This document shows, piece by piece, positions 1 to 8,900 of a stretch of DNA of 42,474 bases. The notes under the pieces are model-generated. The model was given only the letters and a program-made list of their open reading frames with translations, made no database searches and was not told the DNA's origin. Numbering within the stretch: the first letter of the stretch is position 1; every line of letters begins with the position of its first letter. The stretch covers positions 22,020,097-22,062,570 of the forward strand of contig JBOZIK010000001.1 in the NCBI GenBank assembly GCA_051453625.1. Reading direction: 5' to 3'. The position numbers were made by a program, and so were the translations under genes. Source of the stretch: Welwitschia mirabilis (lineage: Eukaryota; Gnetophyta; Gnetopsida; Welwitschiales).

Positions 1-222
1 GTTTCAGGAGCCTCCTCTTCTTGCTCCTCCTCTTGCTCTTCATCTGATTCATCCTTCACCTTACAAGACTGATGCAGAGAGACAGGATCGCTCTCTGCTT
101 GGCTCTTATCCTGCAAACTATAAAACATTACATCTTCTCTAAACTTGACATCTCGTGACCTTGCAATCCGGTTGGTCTCAGGATCCCATAGTCTATAGCC
201 TAGGGCAAGCACTATATAGTAC
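1..222 (-). pseudogene. Ty1/copia integrase C-terminal fragment, runs off left edge
   Basis: Read on the minus strand, one frame stays open from an upstream stop near 223 to the window edge. It carries GYRLWDPETNRIARSRDVKF, the conserved end of plant copia integrase (consensus roughly GYRLWDPxxxxxxxSRDVxF). An acidic low-complexity tail rich in E, D and Q follows, as is usual in the linker between integrase and reverse transcriptase. The integrase core is absent: upstream of the motif there is a stop and unrelated sequence, so the 5' part has been lost. Reverse transcriptase and RNase H, if present, lie left of the window. This cannot belong to the copia LTR at 3884, because that element runs rightward from its 3' LTR. 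The family call is from motif recognition by eye. Confidence 0.85.
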
Positions 223-252
223 TATTTGCTTTAGTAGAAACAACCTTTTTCC

Positions 253-272
253 AAAAAAAAAAAAAAAAAAAA
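253..272 (+). repeat. A20 homopolymer
   Basis: An uninterrupted run of 20 A residues lies about 30 bp beyond the point where the copia integrase fragment ends. It could be simple slippage or the tail of a retroposed sequence. No matching target-site duplication was found by eye. Confidence 0.9.
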
Positions 273-499
273 CATTGCTATTTCTTGAAGCATATTAGGT
301 CTCTATGAACCAAACAAAACAACGGAATTACTGTGGGAACTTGTGACACAAAACTAAAACCTATATTTAGGTGATGCTTGAACCATTCTAATATTTTTCC
401 TTGCACATTAAAGCTACCATTGATCTCACTTTTAGTGGTTGATGCCATGTATTTATGTCTTGTTTGAAGGATGATAAAATTTCTCGGAGCACTATCCAT

Positions 500-2480
500 G
501 CTACCATTTTGAATGTTAAAAGCATGAAGTCTATTTTAATTAAATGTATTTTGTTTCCACGTCTAGCATATAGTTAATAAAATATGTTAAATTAAAAAAA
601 ACACAATATTGCAGTTGAGTGGGCACACAGTTATGAAAGGCATATACAAGCTTCTCCTAATTCAAAATAAATATAAATCAAGCTGAAATGTTTTGATCCA
701 GCACACTCTGAATTCTGTTACTCTGCACTTTCTTTCTCAACCGTGCTTTAATCCTGCTCATTTTGACCTTTGCTATTGTACCTTTTCTTTGTTTAATTCA
801 TTAGCTCTTTGCAATTCTAGATTCGTTACACGGTAAAAGAAATAAAAAGAAGGATTTTAAAGTGGAAAAAGCACAACCCTTTAAACTGATCAGAATGTAA
901 AAGAAGACGACCTTCACAAATTTGAGCATATGCAGGAAGAGGTCAGGCACTATGGCTAGTCAAAAGAGAGATAAAACAGAACGGCTAAAGCTTTGGACTG
1001 TCGAGTTATCCAGGAGGAGGAAAAAGGATGTATCAGGCACAAAGATCAAGAATAAATTAGTTCAAGTTCTGAGATAAGAACTAGAGGCTTTTTTCATTCC
1101 TATTCTTGTATAAGAAGAAACCATAACCTTATAAACTCCATAATGCTACTGGAGACCACACATATCAATTGAAATGGGAAGTTATTTAAGCGTCCTTTCA
1201 CAGGAATGTATTAGATAGTGGTCAGACTATTAAGAAAAGTAAAGCAAAAAATCTAGTGTGAACCATAAGCAACAGACTCCAGCGAAAAGATGTTATGCTC
1301 CTTAACGTTTGATAAATCACAGAATGAGTCTCACAGAGACTATGATGGTGGATCCAAGATAGGCTTTTTAAGGTTTTAAGTGGAGTTTTTACATTGGAAA
1401 TAAGAAGATAAGTGCATCAAGGTGAAATAAGGGAAATTTCAAGATTTGAACATTATTCATTGAATTTATCCCATGTAAGTAATCACGGGGTGCTTCAGCA
1501 GTGAGTGCCAAATGTAATGAGGTCAAAATTGCACGCGACTTCATTGCCACTTCTTGTTACTAGGCAAAAATCTATAGATATCAAAACGGAGTTTGTCATC
1601 ACTTACTATCACTGAACAACAAATCTCGCAATAGTTATAGATTGTAAATTCCAAATCTCTCCCCACTTAACTTCGTCAGTCAGGTAAGAGCAAGTACTGA
1701 CTCCTTAATTGCTATTCACTTGGTGACACAAGTAGCAACAGTATAATTATTCTAATTACCTCACTAAACTTAACCAATTTGTTTAGTCCTTGTCCTAATT
1801 TGCAAAAAAATTTGATTGCAACCACTTTCTGGACCTACCTTGACAATAAAAGCCATGTAAGGAAGGGGCTTGTCCTTGCAAACAATCTCTTTAAAACTTG
1901 GATGAAGTGACAAAAGGATCAAGTGTCAAGAAGTCACTAGAAAGAGATGGAACAAAGTCTGTTGCCTTACTTTGTTAGTTAGACTGAGACCCTTCTATTA
2001 AACGTTTCAATGTAAGTCATGCACTCATTTACATATTAAGTTAATAAACTTCCAGTTGATATTTCGACGTTGTAAACAATAGTATATGTACTAATAGTGT
2101 ATTTCTGACTTCTGTATATCGGTGATTCATGATCAAACTAATTGGATGACGGCCAATGAAAACAGATTTAATACTAACTTGCATGGGTAAGGATAGATGC
2201 ATTGTTGTGTGTAAAATCTTGTCTTCACCAATTACAATCTCAAGTTCTTGGCATTTCTCATTTTGGAAATTAAATCTAAAGCCTACACTCCATTGCTCAA
2301 CATTTTTGACTCTGCTGCAAGAAACAACAAGAGAGTCCTGTTAAGAGTAGAAGAAGCTTCAACCAGGTTAGCAAACAAGGTCAGTTTTTTTTGTATCTTG
2401 TATGTGGTCTGAACATTTATTTTGTTTAAAATAAGAAAGAAGGGATTAGTTTAGTAACTGGATTCCTTATGGATTTGATT
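500..2480. other. Stretch without recognisable genes
   Basis: About 2 kb of unique-looking sequence with moderate AT content. No frame longer than about 60 codons and no recognisable protein motif, tRNA or LTR boundary was seen. It may be part of intron 1 of the RCE1/FACE2 gene whose first exon lies to the right on the minus strand. Confidence 0.5.
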
Positions 2481-2484
2481 ACTC

Positions 2485-3883
2485 TTGCCTCCACTTTTTC
2501 AGGATAAATTAGCTTTCTTGTTTAAAGCAAAACCCCACATTGTACAATATTGGTGGCAAAGGCTTGGTTTGCAAGGCACTTTACTTCTTGTGTCCAATGG
2601 TGGAGATCCTTTTCCGTTATATCTCTGTTTTGTTTTGTTTTTAGTGGACTTTGATGTCTGTTGGACACCAACCCAAACCCCATATGCTGTAGGGCCCCTT
2701 TTAAACTCGGCTTGAACTTCTCTTCTAGCTAGCTCCCTCTTCTCCCTTACCTCTCCCTCTTCCTTTTTTTCCTTCTTCCTTCCTCTGCCTCCCTCTCATT
2801 TTTTCCTTCCCTTCCCCTTTAACCCCACATCACCCACCAAATTCCATGACGTCGAATCCAATGAGATTCCATGCCCTTCCATGCCTATGGAATTCGATCC
2901 AAGTCTCGCTCTCTCATCCAATTTCGGCCTCTAGCTCAACTTTCAAAACCAGATTCAAAGTCTAGTAGCAATTTCAGCTTTTCCAGTTCTATGCTTTGTG
3001 TTCAGTCAGGGTCTTCGGCCTTCTCATTCCACAAGAAAACATCTTCAAGCTACTTCCTCCACCCGAGATCCCTTCTCAACCTTATTCTTCCCATTCCCAT
3101 TTATGATTTCCTTTCACTCCCTCTTTTTATCCTTTCTCTCCACCCATCTCCCTTTCCTCCTCATTTCCCAAAATTCTCCTCAATTCCATGCGCGAGGCGT
3201 GGTATCCAAGTCAATTGCATGACCTACGAATGGAATTCCAAGACCCTTCCCTCCACATACTTTTGGCCGTCTATTCCAAATCTTTCTTGCAAAACTTAGC
3301 TTCCTTCACTCTCCCACACAACATCTCTTCAATCAATATCCTCCCCAGCCATTTGACTTTCAAAGACCCACTTCTTCATACAAGACCATCCGTCTTCAAC
3401 TTTTTGTCTGGCACCCTTCATCAAGGACATGATCATTCAGTTCACAATCAACTTCAAAAGAGTCCTAAGGTTGCATCTAATCCTCGAGGCATGCCAGGAA
3501 TAATCGAGCCTGCCCATGACATTACACCATGGGTGAGTACCAACCTAGAACCCAGTTAGGTGACCACTATTTTGAGGAAGTGATCCTCTCCAGTATCATT
3601 AACGAGCAGCCAACCATCCGCCAACCTTTCTACAATTGCTCTATTGATCTTCCAAGTGCTACCTCAATGAGGGGATCACAGCTAACTCAAGGATGATGAA
3701 GACAGCTAGATAGTAACAAGATGCTATCCAGGTCCCACCATCATAATTTCCTTTCCCTTTCTCCCACGACACTCCTACTACTCTATCTTCTATCTATGAG
3801 GCAGTCTTTCCCTTTCTCTCCCATTGTTAGGTCGCTGCATCTAGAAGACCCTCTCTACGCTTTATCTCTATTTCCCTAGTTAC
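2485..3883 (+). other. Pyrimidine-rich segment with overlapping open frames, unrecognised
   Basis: A strongly C/T-rich tract (about 2713-2830) is followed by overlapping plus-strand open frames, the longest 2871-3299 (142 codons, Ser/Pro/Leu-rich) and 3188-3559 (123 codons). Neither product is recognised. The serine/proline bias is what pyrimidine-rich DNA gives in any frame, so these may not be genes. A good splice-donor-like string GGGTGAGTAC lies at 3531-3540 inside the second frame. The segment ends exactly where the copia LTR begins (3884), so it looks like older sequence cut by that insertion. It could be part of another LTR retrotransposon, but no PBS, PPT or pol motif was seen. Confidence 0.3.
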
Positions 3884-4334
3884 TGTTATTTAATTGCCCA
3901 AAAAAACAGATTCAATAAGCACCAGAAAATGAAGTACAAGTAAATATAATGAGAGAACAGTAAGGAAAAAGATCACCAGCAAACACCAGAAATTACATTG
4001 TTCAGCCTGTGGCCTACGTCCACAGGGAAAGGAGCAGAAATTCTCCTATTGAAAACTTGAGGAGTGCAATAATGGACTAGAGTCACTCAGAAGTCAAGAT
4101 CCCTGAAAACCAGTCTGCTTATTTAGCAACTACTATAGTCCTTTTATAGACTGTTCTGGCTGAACTATTGGATAGGTTACAACTCATGGCCTATTGTCTT
4201 CACTTAAACCAACAACATTTACAACTAACTCTGCCTAACAACCACTCTTTTCAAGAAGGAAAAGATAGGTGAGACAAGAACAGTTGTCCTAAATGTTACT
4301 ATTAGAGGTTACTAAATTAAAGGAACACTGAACA
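3884..4334 (-). mobile_element. Ty1/copia LTR (3' LTR of a truncated minus-strand element)
   Basis: On the minus strand this 451-bp block begins TGTTCAGTG (next to a polypurine tract) and ends TTAAATAACA, giving the TG...CA ends and short inverted repeat TGTT/AACA of an LTR. A TATA-like TATAAAAG lies at 4141-4148 (minus), as in an LTR promoter. A polypurine tract and the C-terminal end of a copia RNase H lie immediately upstream in element orientation, as expected for a 3' LTR. No second LTR copy is seen elsewhere in the window, so the 5' half is missing and a target-site duplication cannot be tested. Confidence 0.75.
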
Positions 4335-4335
4335 A

Positions 4336-4351
4336 ATCTCCACTTTCACTT
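4336..4351 (-). promoter_or_regulatory. Copia polypurine tract
   Basis: On the minus strand the sequence AAGTGAAAGTGGAGAT directly precedes the LTR start TGTTCAGTG. This is the purine-rich plus-strand priming site expected at this position in an LTR retrotransposon. Confidence 0.65.
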
Positions 4352-4367
4352 GAATTCTCCCAAATCC

Positions 4368-4568
4368 TCATAGAAATAGCAAATTCTCTCCACCTTCTCC
4401 ATATAAGCCCCAAAGGGCACAACTAAAAAACAATTCACGCCAATCAAGTTCAAGCATTTGCTTGAACGTGGCACCTGGAAGGGGCTTGGTCAAAATATCT
4501 GTAGCTACAATTTGTGACGACTTTCCCATTGACTTGACATAGACAACTGTTGGGTATGCAGTCCCCAT
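4368..4568 (-). pseudogene. Copia RNase H C-terminal fragment
   Basis: A 66-codon minus-strand frame contains SSQIVATDILTKPLPGATFK, which matches the conserved end of plant copia RNase H (consensus around QxADIxTKPLxxxxF). It is followed at the expected short distance by the polypurine tract and LTR. The residues upstream of about codon 10 do not look like RNase H, so the element is truncated or rearranged near 4560. The ATG at 4568 is fortuitous, since the native protein is a polyprotein. Together with the LTR this is the 3' end of one copia element inserted antisense to the window. Confidence 0.75.
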
Positions 4569-4599
4569 GCCCAGCCCGACAACGGAGTAAATGTAATGG

Positions 4600-5130
4600 G
4601 TTCCAGTTTACCAGATTCCACTAAAAGTCATGGCTTTTGGTGTGATGGTAAGGGGCCCAACAACAACTTGGTAGATCGATAAGTGAATTTTCAGACTTTA
4701 AAGGGAATCGGAAATGAGATTTAGATGCTCTTTTGAAGAAAGGAAAAGCTTCGATTCCTCTTTTAAAAGGTAAAAATTGTAAAGGGATGCTTTCTCAAAA
4801 GAGCACACTCAGGCAATGCTAGAATGATCTACGATTTTATTCATGAATGAGCTAGGAATTTAAGATATTATGACAATGAAAAAAGCAGAAAATTGATTAA
4901 ACAAGCTGATTGAAGACTGTATGAATGAAACTACACAGTTCTGTAGACACAATAAGAATCTTTTCCAAACAGAAATAGACAAAAGATTCTAACAGGTGCA
5001 TCGAATGAGCTCAAAAGACATTATAGAATGATGAAGCGGCTAAAACACTTCGGCTGCAGTTCTAAAATAATTTAAGTTGACAATGTAAATCACTTTGCAG
5101 ACAAGTTGGACTATTTAATAGACAAATAAA
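4600..5130. other. No recognisable gene
   Basis: No copia pol sequence could be followed beyond the RNase H fragment. The segment has only short frames and single degenerate copies of the ACAGTTCTG motif (for example near 4934) related to the tandem repeat that follows. Confidence 0.4.
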
Positions 5131-5200
5131 ACAGTTCTGCAGACAGACTGGAACAGTTCTGCAGATAAACTATAACAGTTCCGCAGACAAATCAGAACAG
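5131..5200 (+). repeat. 22-bp tandem repeat, three copies
   Basis: Copies start at 5131, 5153 and 5175, each close to ACAGTTCTGCAGACAAACTGGA, with a partial fourth start at 5197. The period is exactly 22 bp. A further diverged copy of the core lies near 4934. The period is not a multiple of three, so a coding repeat is unlikely. Confidence 0.85.
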
Positions 5201-5329
5201 CACAGTATTATTCAATGGACGAAGAAAGACTAATCAAGAAGTAAAATGCAGCCTCACACAAGACAAATGGTTGATTTTGCAAGTGGAAGTAATACTCTTG
5301 ATAAAGATCCAACAATAGCTTGGGACAAC

Positions 5330-6097
5330 TTGAAAGAAGATAGAGAGATGAGCAAAATATGGCAACAACCCAAGGTCAAAGTGAACCTAAGACAGTGAGA
5401 GAGCTTATGAATAAGGAGAAAGCAATAGAGGCACCAAAACCCTCAAGTTCAACATCTGAATTCTTTAACTTTAGTTGAAGAATTCAACACTGCAATGAGG
5501 GAGGTATCTTCAAGTCTCAGGGATCTGAAATGCCTAAAGAAGAGTGAAAAACCTTCTATTTCAATTGCTAACACAGCCTTGTTGAATTTGTAAGGATAGT
5601 AACCACAAAACAGAACAATGTCTGACCTTAGCTACTTGCTTAGAGTTCATATTTGAAGAGGTATGTGCATTTAAAAATCAAGAACCTGACCCACAAGCAA
5701 CAGGGGATTTCGAAAGGACGTTCAACTCAATTTTCAGATCTTCTGGAGGAGGATCCTTTGCCCCTAGATTGCCCTACCCTAACAACAACAATTATCCACC
5801 AACAATGGCACTCCCAACAATTTATTAAAGGCAACTTTAAAACGATTAGTTAAAAAAACACAGGAAACAAACCAAAACATGGAGAAGTTGTTGGGGATCA
5901 TGCAAGAGGAAGTTTTCTGTGATCTAAGGAAGCAAGACACCATTCTTAGACAAGCCTATACAAACGAACACAATGTTAAGGATTATCAAGTTGTTACAAG
6001 AAGGATGAAAACGCCTTTCACAGAATGGCAAACTGATTGGCAATCAACAGTTTATGAGATTTACCAACTGTGGAACATCACAAACAAAAATGGTTAG
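5330..6097 (+). pseudogene. Coding-like remnant, unrecognised
   Basis: Short plus-strand frames follow one another with intervening stops and frame changes. One has a hydrophilic stretch reading PKTVRELMNKEKAIEAP (about 5385-5440), another an Asn/Pro-rich stretch LPYPNNNNYPP (about 5765-5800), and one a 72-codon frame at 5879-6097. The hydrophilic, P/N-rich character resembles the poorly conserved part of retrotransposon gag, but no zinc knuckle or gag domain motif was seen. Family assignment is a guess; it could equally be non-coding. Confidence 0.25.
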
Positions 6098-6099
6098 TG

Positions 6100-7020
6100 A
6101 ATAATAAATTAATTAGCACTTATATGATTGATTCAAAACCCAAAAAAGTTAATTGACCTGTGCGACAGATTATTTCAGTTATGCAGAACTTTTGAATTTA
6201 TGATAGAAGGCTATTTGATGGGCATGAAGCTTCTTGCATATTGCTAAGTAGATCTATGAGTTGAAACTCTATCCTGCCCACTGCTCTGTTGTTTCAAGAG
6301 AGGATGGTGTTTTGTCAGAGGCATATCTAAATGTGGTCACCCACAATAATATGCAAATATGTAACGTATGTGTGCTTTAATTATGTTCTAAAGCTGTTGG
6401 TTCATTGTATCTGGAGATTTTGTATGGTGGTGTTGATGTGTGTGGTTTTGAAGACCAAAGTGTTGAGTGAAGGCTCAGATCTCAGTGTGATCACATTGCT
6501 CATGGCTCAAAATATAAAGAAATATTGTCAAGTGGGGCAGTGTCAGGGTTTGTATGGATATGCAAAGGTATTTTTCCACCTTGCACATATAGTATTAGAA
6601 TGTTACAATATTGGTCATGTTGGTCATAAGAAGAAGAGATAGGAAAGAGAACCTCCAGTTTTCTATTATAAGTGCCATCCATAGCCCTAACCACTACACT
6701 AGAAGCATCATAGTTTCATGTCAAGATCCTATTAGAAATGCTATTTTGATGGAGAGGACTCTATTCATGTAGTGAAGGGGACCAAGCTGGTCAAAGTATC
6801 AGTACCTATGTCATGGTAATCATTTGGAAGGTTCTTTTTTTATGTTGTTTTCTTTTGTATATTCTTCCTACTCCAAAAGCTTTGAAAAACTGTAACAACA
6901 TATGAGGCACCTCATGATACTACATCTAAAGATTTGACTAATAGAATTTTCCCTTTTTTTGGAATTTTAATATGTAAGTTCTGTGTCTTTTGTAAGTTCA
7001 TTTAATAATTGCTTAACACT
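6100..7020. other. No recognisable gene
   Basis: The only frames are short (103 codons plus at 6331-6642, 64 codons minus at 6500-6694) and overlap in opposite directions. No family motif, splice-site pair or repeat boundary was recognised. Confidence 0.4.
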
Positions 7021-7024
7021 GGCG

Positions 7025-7339
7025 TTAATTCTCTTTTGGTAGACACCAGTACTTAAGACACAGTATCCACTCTGAAAGACACGTTCCTCCTCTTTGACTT
7101 CCAGTTCCATGTACCTTATTTCTACTCATACAATACTCGATTGGGTAGAGAAGATGCCCCAAATGAATAGATTTTGATTGACTAATCAGCGGGTCCATTT
7201 TGCACATGTTATTTCCAGCCGTTTTGTTCTGAGGTGCATTTCCCTTTAAGAAGGGGGGGAACATTGCCCACAGAGTTCTTAAAAGCAATCCTGTGATCTT
7301 ATTTGAACCTCTTGATGTTTTTTGCCCCTGTGTTTGCAC
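7025..7339 (-). pseudogene. 104-codon minus-strand frame, unrecognised
   Basis: An open frame with an ATG encodes a hydrophilic, Gly/Asn/Ser-rich product with no recognised domain, membrane segment or signal peptide. Immediately to its right, 7478-7760 also has coding-like minus-strand frames interrupted by stops. The two may be parts of one decayed gene or chance frames. Both lie between the RCE1/FACE2 first exon and its missing second exon, on the same strand, but neither resembles that protein. Confidence 0.25.
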
Positions 7340-7477
7340 AAAGTGACATTCTCATCAAGCCAAGACATACTCTTTACATGATGACCATGTTGTGAAGGAG
7401 CATACCTATGAACAGTCTACCTGCAAAGATGCAGGAGCTATGCAAAAATAACAGATATTATGAGTTAGATTACTCAC

Positions 7478-7555
7478 CATAATGTCCAAGTAGGCAATCT
7501 GTAGGGGAGCGTTGGCAGCTTCTTGGTTAGGAACCAATTGTGTCCAGAATGCACC
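7478..7555 (-). other. Exon-like block bounded by splice-site strings, unrecognised
   Basis: On the minus strand 78 bp (exactly 26 codons, open) lie between an acceptor-like TTCTGTCAG and a donor-like ATG|GTGAGT. The frame contains QEAANAPLQIAYLDIM. The sequence is not recognised and does not match RCE1. The frame also stays open a little upstream of the acceptor, so the splice sites may be coincidental. Confidence 0.25.
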
Positions 7556-8472
7556 CTGACAGAAGCTTGGTGTTCCTCCTCAAGAGCTATATCCCCTATC
7601 CATTATTGTTGAATTTGGATTGCAATTCGCCCAACTGGGTTCCACTCAGCCTGTCAGTGTTCTTGTGCTTCATACATAACACGCATTCACCAATTTATCA
7701 GGGCTAGTAACTGACCCATACTCTGGAGGGAGGGTTTGGTGTAGTGCTACAAATTTAACTCTAGCGGGCACTCCGATCTCTATTTTGGGCACAAATATGT
7801 AAAAATGTTAAGAGTATTCCAACTGCATAATAAAGGTGTAACAACCTATGCCTCGCTGCACAATAGTAAAATTCATAAATTAAGTCAAGTTTAAGTACCT
7901 GTTTCTCCGGCAAGCAAATTTCACGGAAAAAAAATTTATGCAGCGACACTTTTTTTAATCGCTGTTTGTTTATTTACCCGGCGAGCTACCCTAAGTCCGG
8001 TGTGTATGAAAGACATGACTAGGTGAAAACAATAACCGAAAGTTTTTCTCCTGAAAGGTTTTGAACAGTGAAATCAAGTAAGACCCAAAGTTTATTTAAG
8101 GACTGTAATTTTCCTTTCGTGAATATTGCACTTTCTTTGTTCTATTTGAGCAGAGTAAGATACAATGTACTGTTTGTTTTAGAAGAAAGAGAGTAAATCC
8201 GGCCAAAACGAAACTATAGGGTGTGTATAAAAGCATAAACCGATAGCCTGTTTTGTTTCCTGCTCTAATCCTGGAACATACTTCGGTTTTCTAAAACAAT
8301 AATGGTTGACCACGGGATTCAAATTCGAGAAGCCTTAAATTGGCATCATGTAACGTAACATAATTAGAGAAATTACAATGACATGAAATAGGAAATATAC
8401 TAATTGAAGCAAGCAAGGTGGGAGATCAAAAATACATATGAAAATATCACAAAAGTAATGCTGAAGTACTCG

Positions 8473-8484
8473 TATGAAAACCTG
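8473..8484 (-). other. Splice donor of RCE1/FACE2 exon 1
   Basis: CCACAG|GTTTTCAT on the minus strand, intron beginning at 8481. It is placed here because the similarity to RCE1 ends at this point, after LYLLVPQ, and the CAG|GT context fits a plant donor. Confidence 0.6.
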
Positions 8485-8721
8485 TGGAACTAGAAGATAA
8501 AGAGAGAGAATAAAGGCGATGATTGAAGAAATCGCCGCAGACGCGAAACGTCTTAGCATGAATTCTTTAAATGAGGCCGGTGGCGGAAGTCGGAGGAGAA
8601 TGCACGGAGCGTAGAGAGACGCAACATAAATGGAAGCCATTGCGATGCATGCGCTTGCTGCCGTTGCTTTTGACAGATGTGACTTTGCTATTGTGTAGTC
8701 CAGATTCTCAGACGAATGCAT
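8482..8721 (-). CDS. FACE2: CAAX prenyl protease 2 (RCE1/FACE2), first coding exon only
   Basis: The exon encodes 80 residues ending in phase 0 at CAG|GTTTTC, a plausible splice donor. Residues about 20-62 match the N-terminus of plant RCE1/FACE2 as I know it: a first membrane segment (ATAASACIAMASIYVASLYAP) followed by LRLPPPASFKEFMLRRF, compared with LRLPSASSYTEFMIRRF in Arabidopsis. A second hydrophobic segment spans about residues 59-79. RCE1 is an ER-membrane endopeptidase of the CPBP/Abi family that removes the last three residues of prenylated CAAX proteins. Its catalytic Glu and His residues are encoded downstream and are not in this exon. Start choice: the ATG at 8721 has an in-frame TGA a short way upstream, so no longer N-terminus is possible without splicing. 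I could not find exon 2 in the 8.4 kb to the left, so intron 1 is probably long. The open frame continuing to 8335 is read-through into the intron. Confidence 0.85.
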
Positions 8722-8900
8722 CTCTGCTGTTACGGAGACAAATCAAAATCGAGAGGTTTGTGATAGGTCTTCTGCTCTTTTGAATTGGCCTTCCTTTTCC
8801 TGTAGACTCTTATTCAAATCGTGTCGTGTAAGTTTTCTATGAAACAGTAGCCAAGGGCGCCGGAAAAAGTTCTCCCTATTAAATTGTATTAGTCTTGTTT
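8722..8900 (-). promoter_or_regulatory. Probable 5' UTR/proximal promoter of RCE1/FACE2
   Basis: This is the sequence immediately upstream of the RCE1/FACE2 start codon. It includes an in-frame stop and a relatively GC-rich patch (GGCGCC near 8860). No clear TATA box was seen, which is common for housekeeping plant promoters. The assignment rests on position only. Confidence 0.4.

Noticed and set aside
278-499. 73-codon minus-strand frame
   Set aside because: No recognised motif, composition typical of non-coding sequence, and no continuity with the copia fragment to its left.
5131-5200. CRISPR-like spaced repeats
   Set aside because: The repeats are contiguous with no unique spacers, and the window is plant nuclear DNA.
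7761-7949. 62-codon minus-strand frame as RCE1 exon 2
   Set aside because: Its sequence lacks the expected RCE1 exon 2 motif region, and the residues do not align with the protease.
8335-8481. Continuation of the RCE1/FACE2 frame for 48 codons past residue 80
   Set aside because: Similarity to RCE1 stops at a plausible donor site, so the remainder is intron read-through.
8571-8783. 70-codon plus-strand frame
   Set aside because: It is antisense to the RCE1/FACE2 exon, whose minus-strand frame matches a known family.
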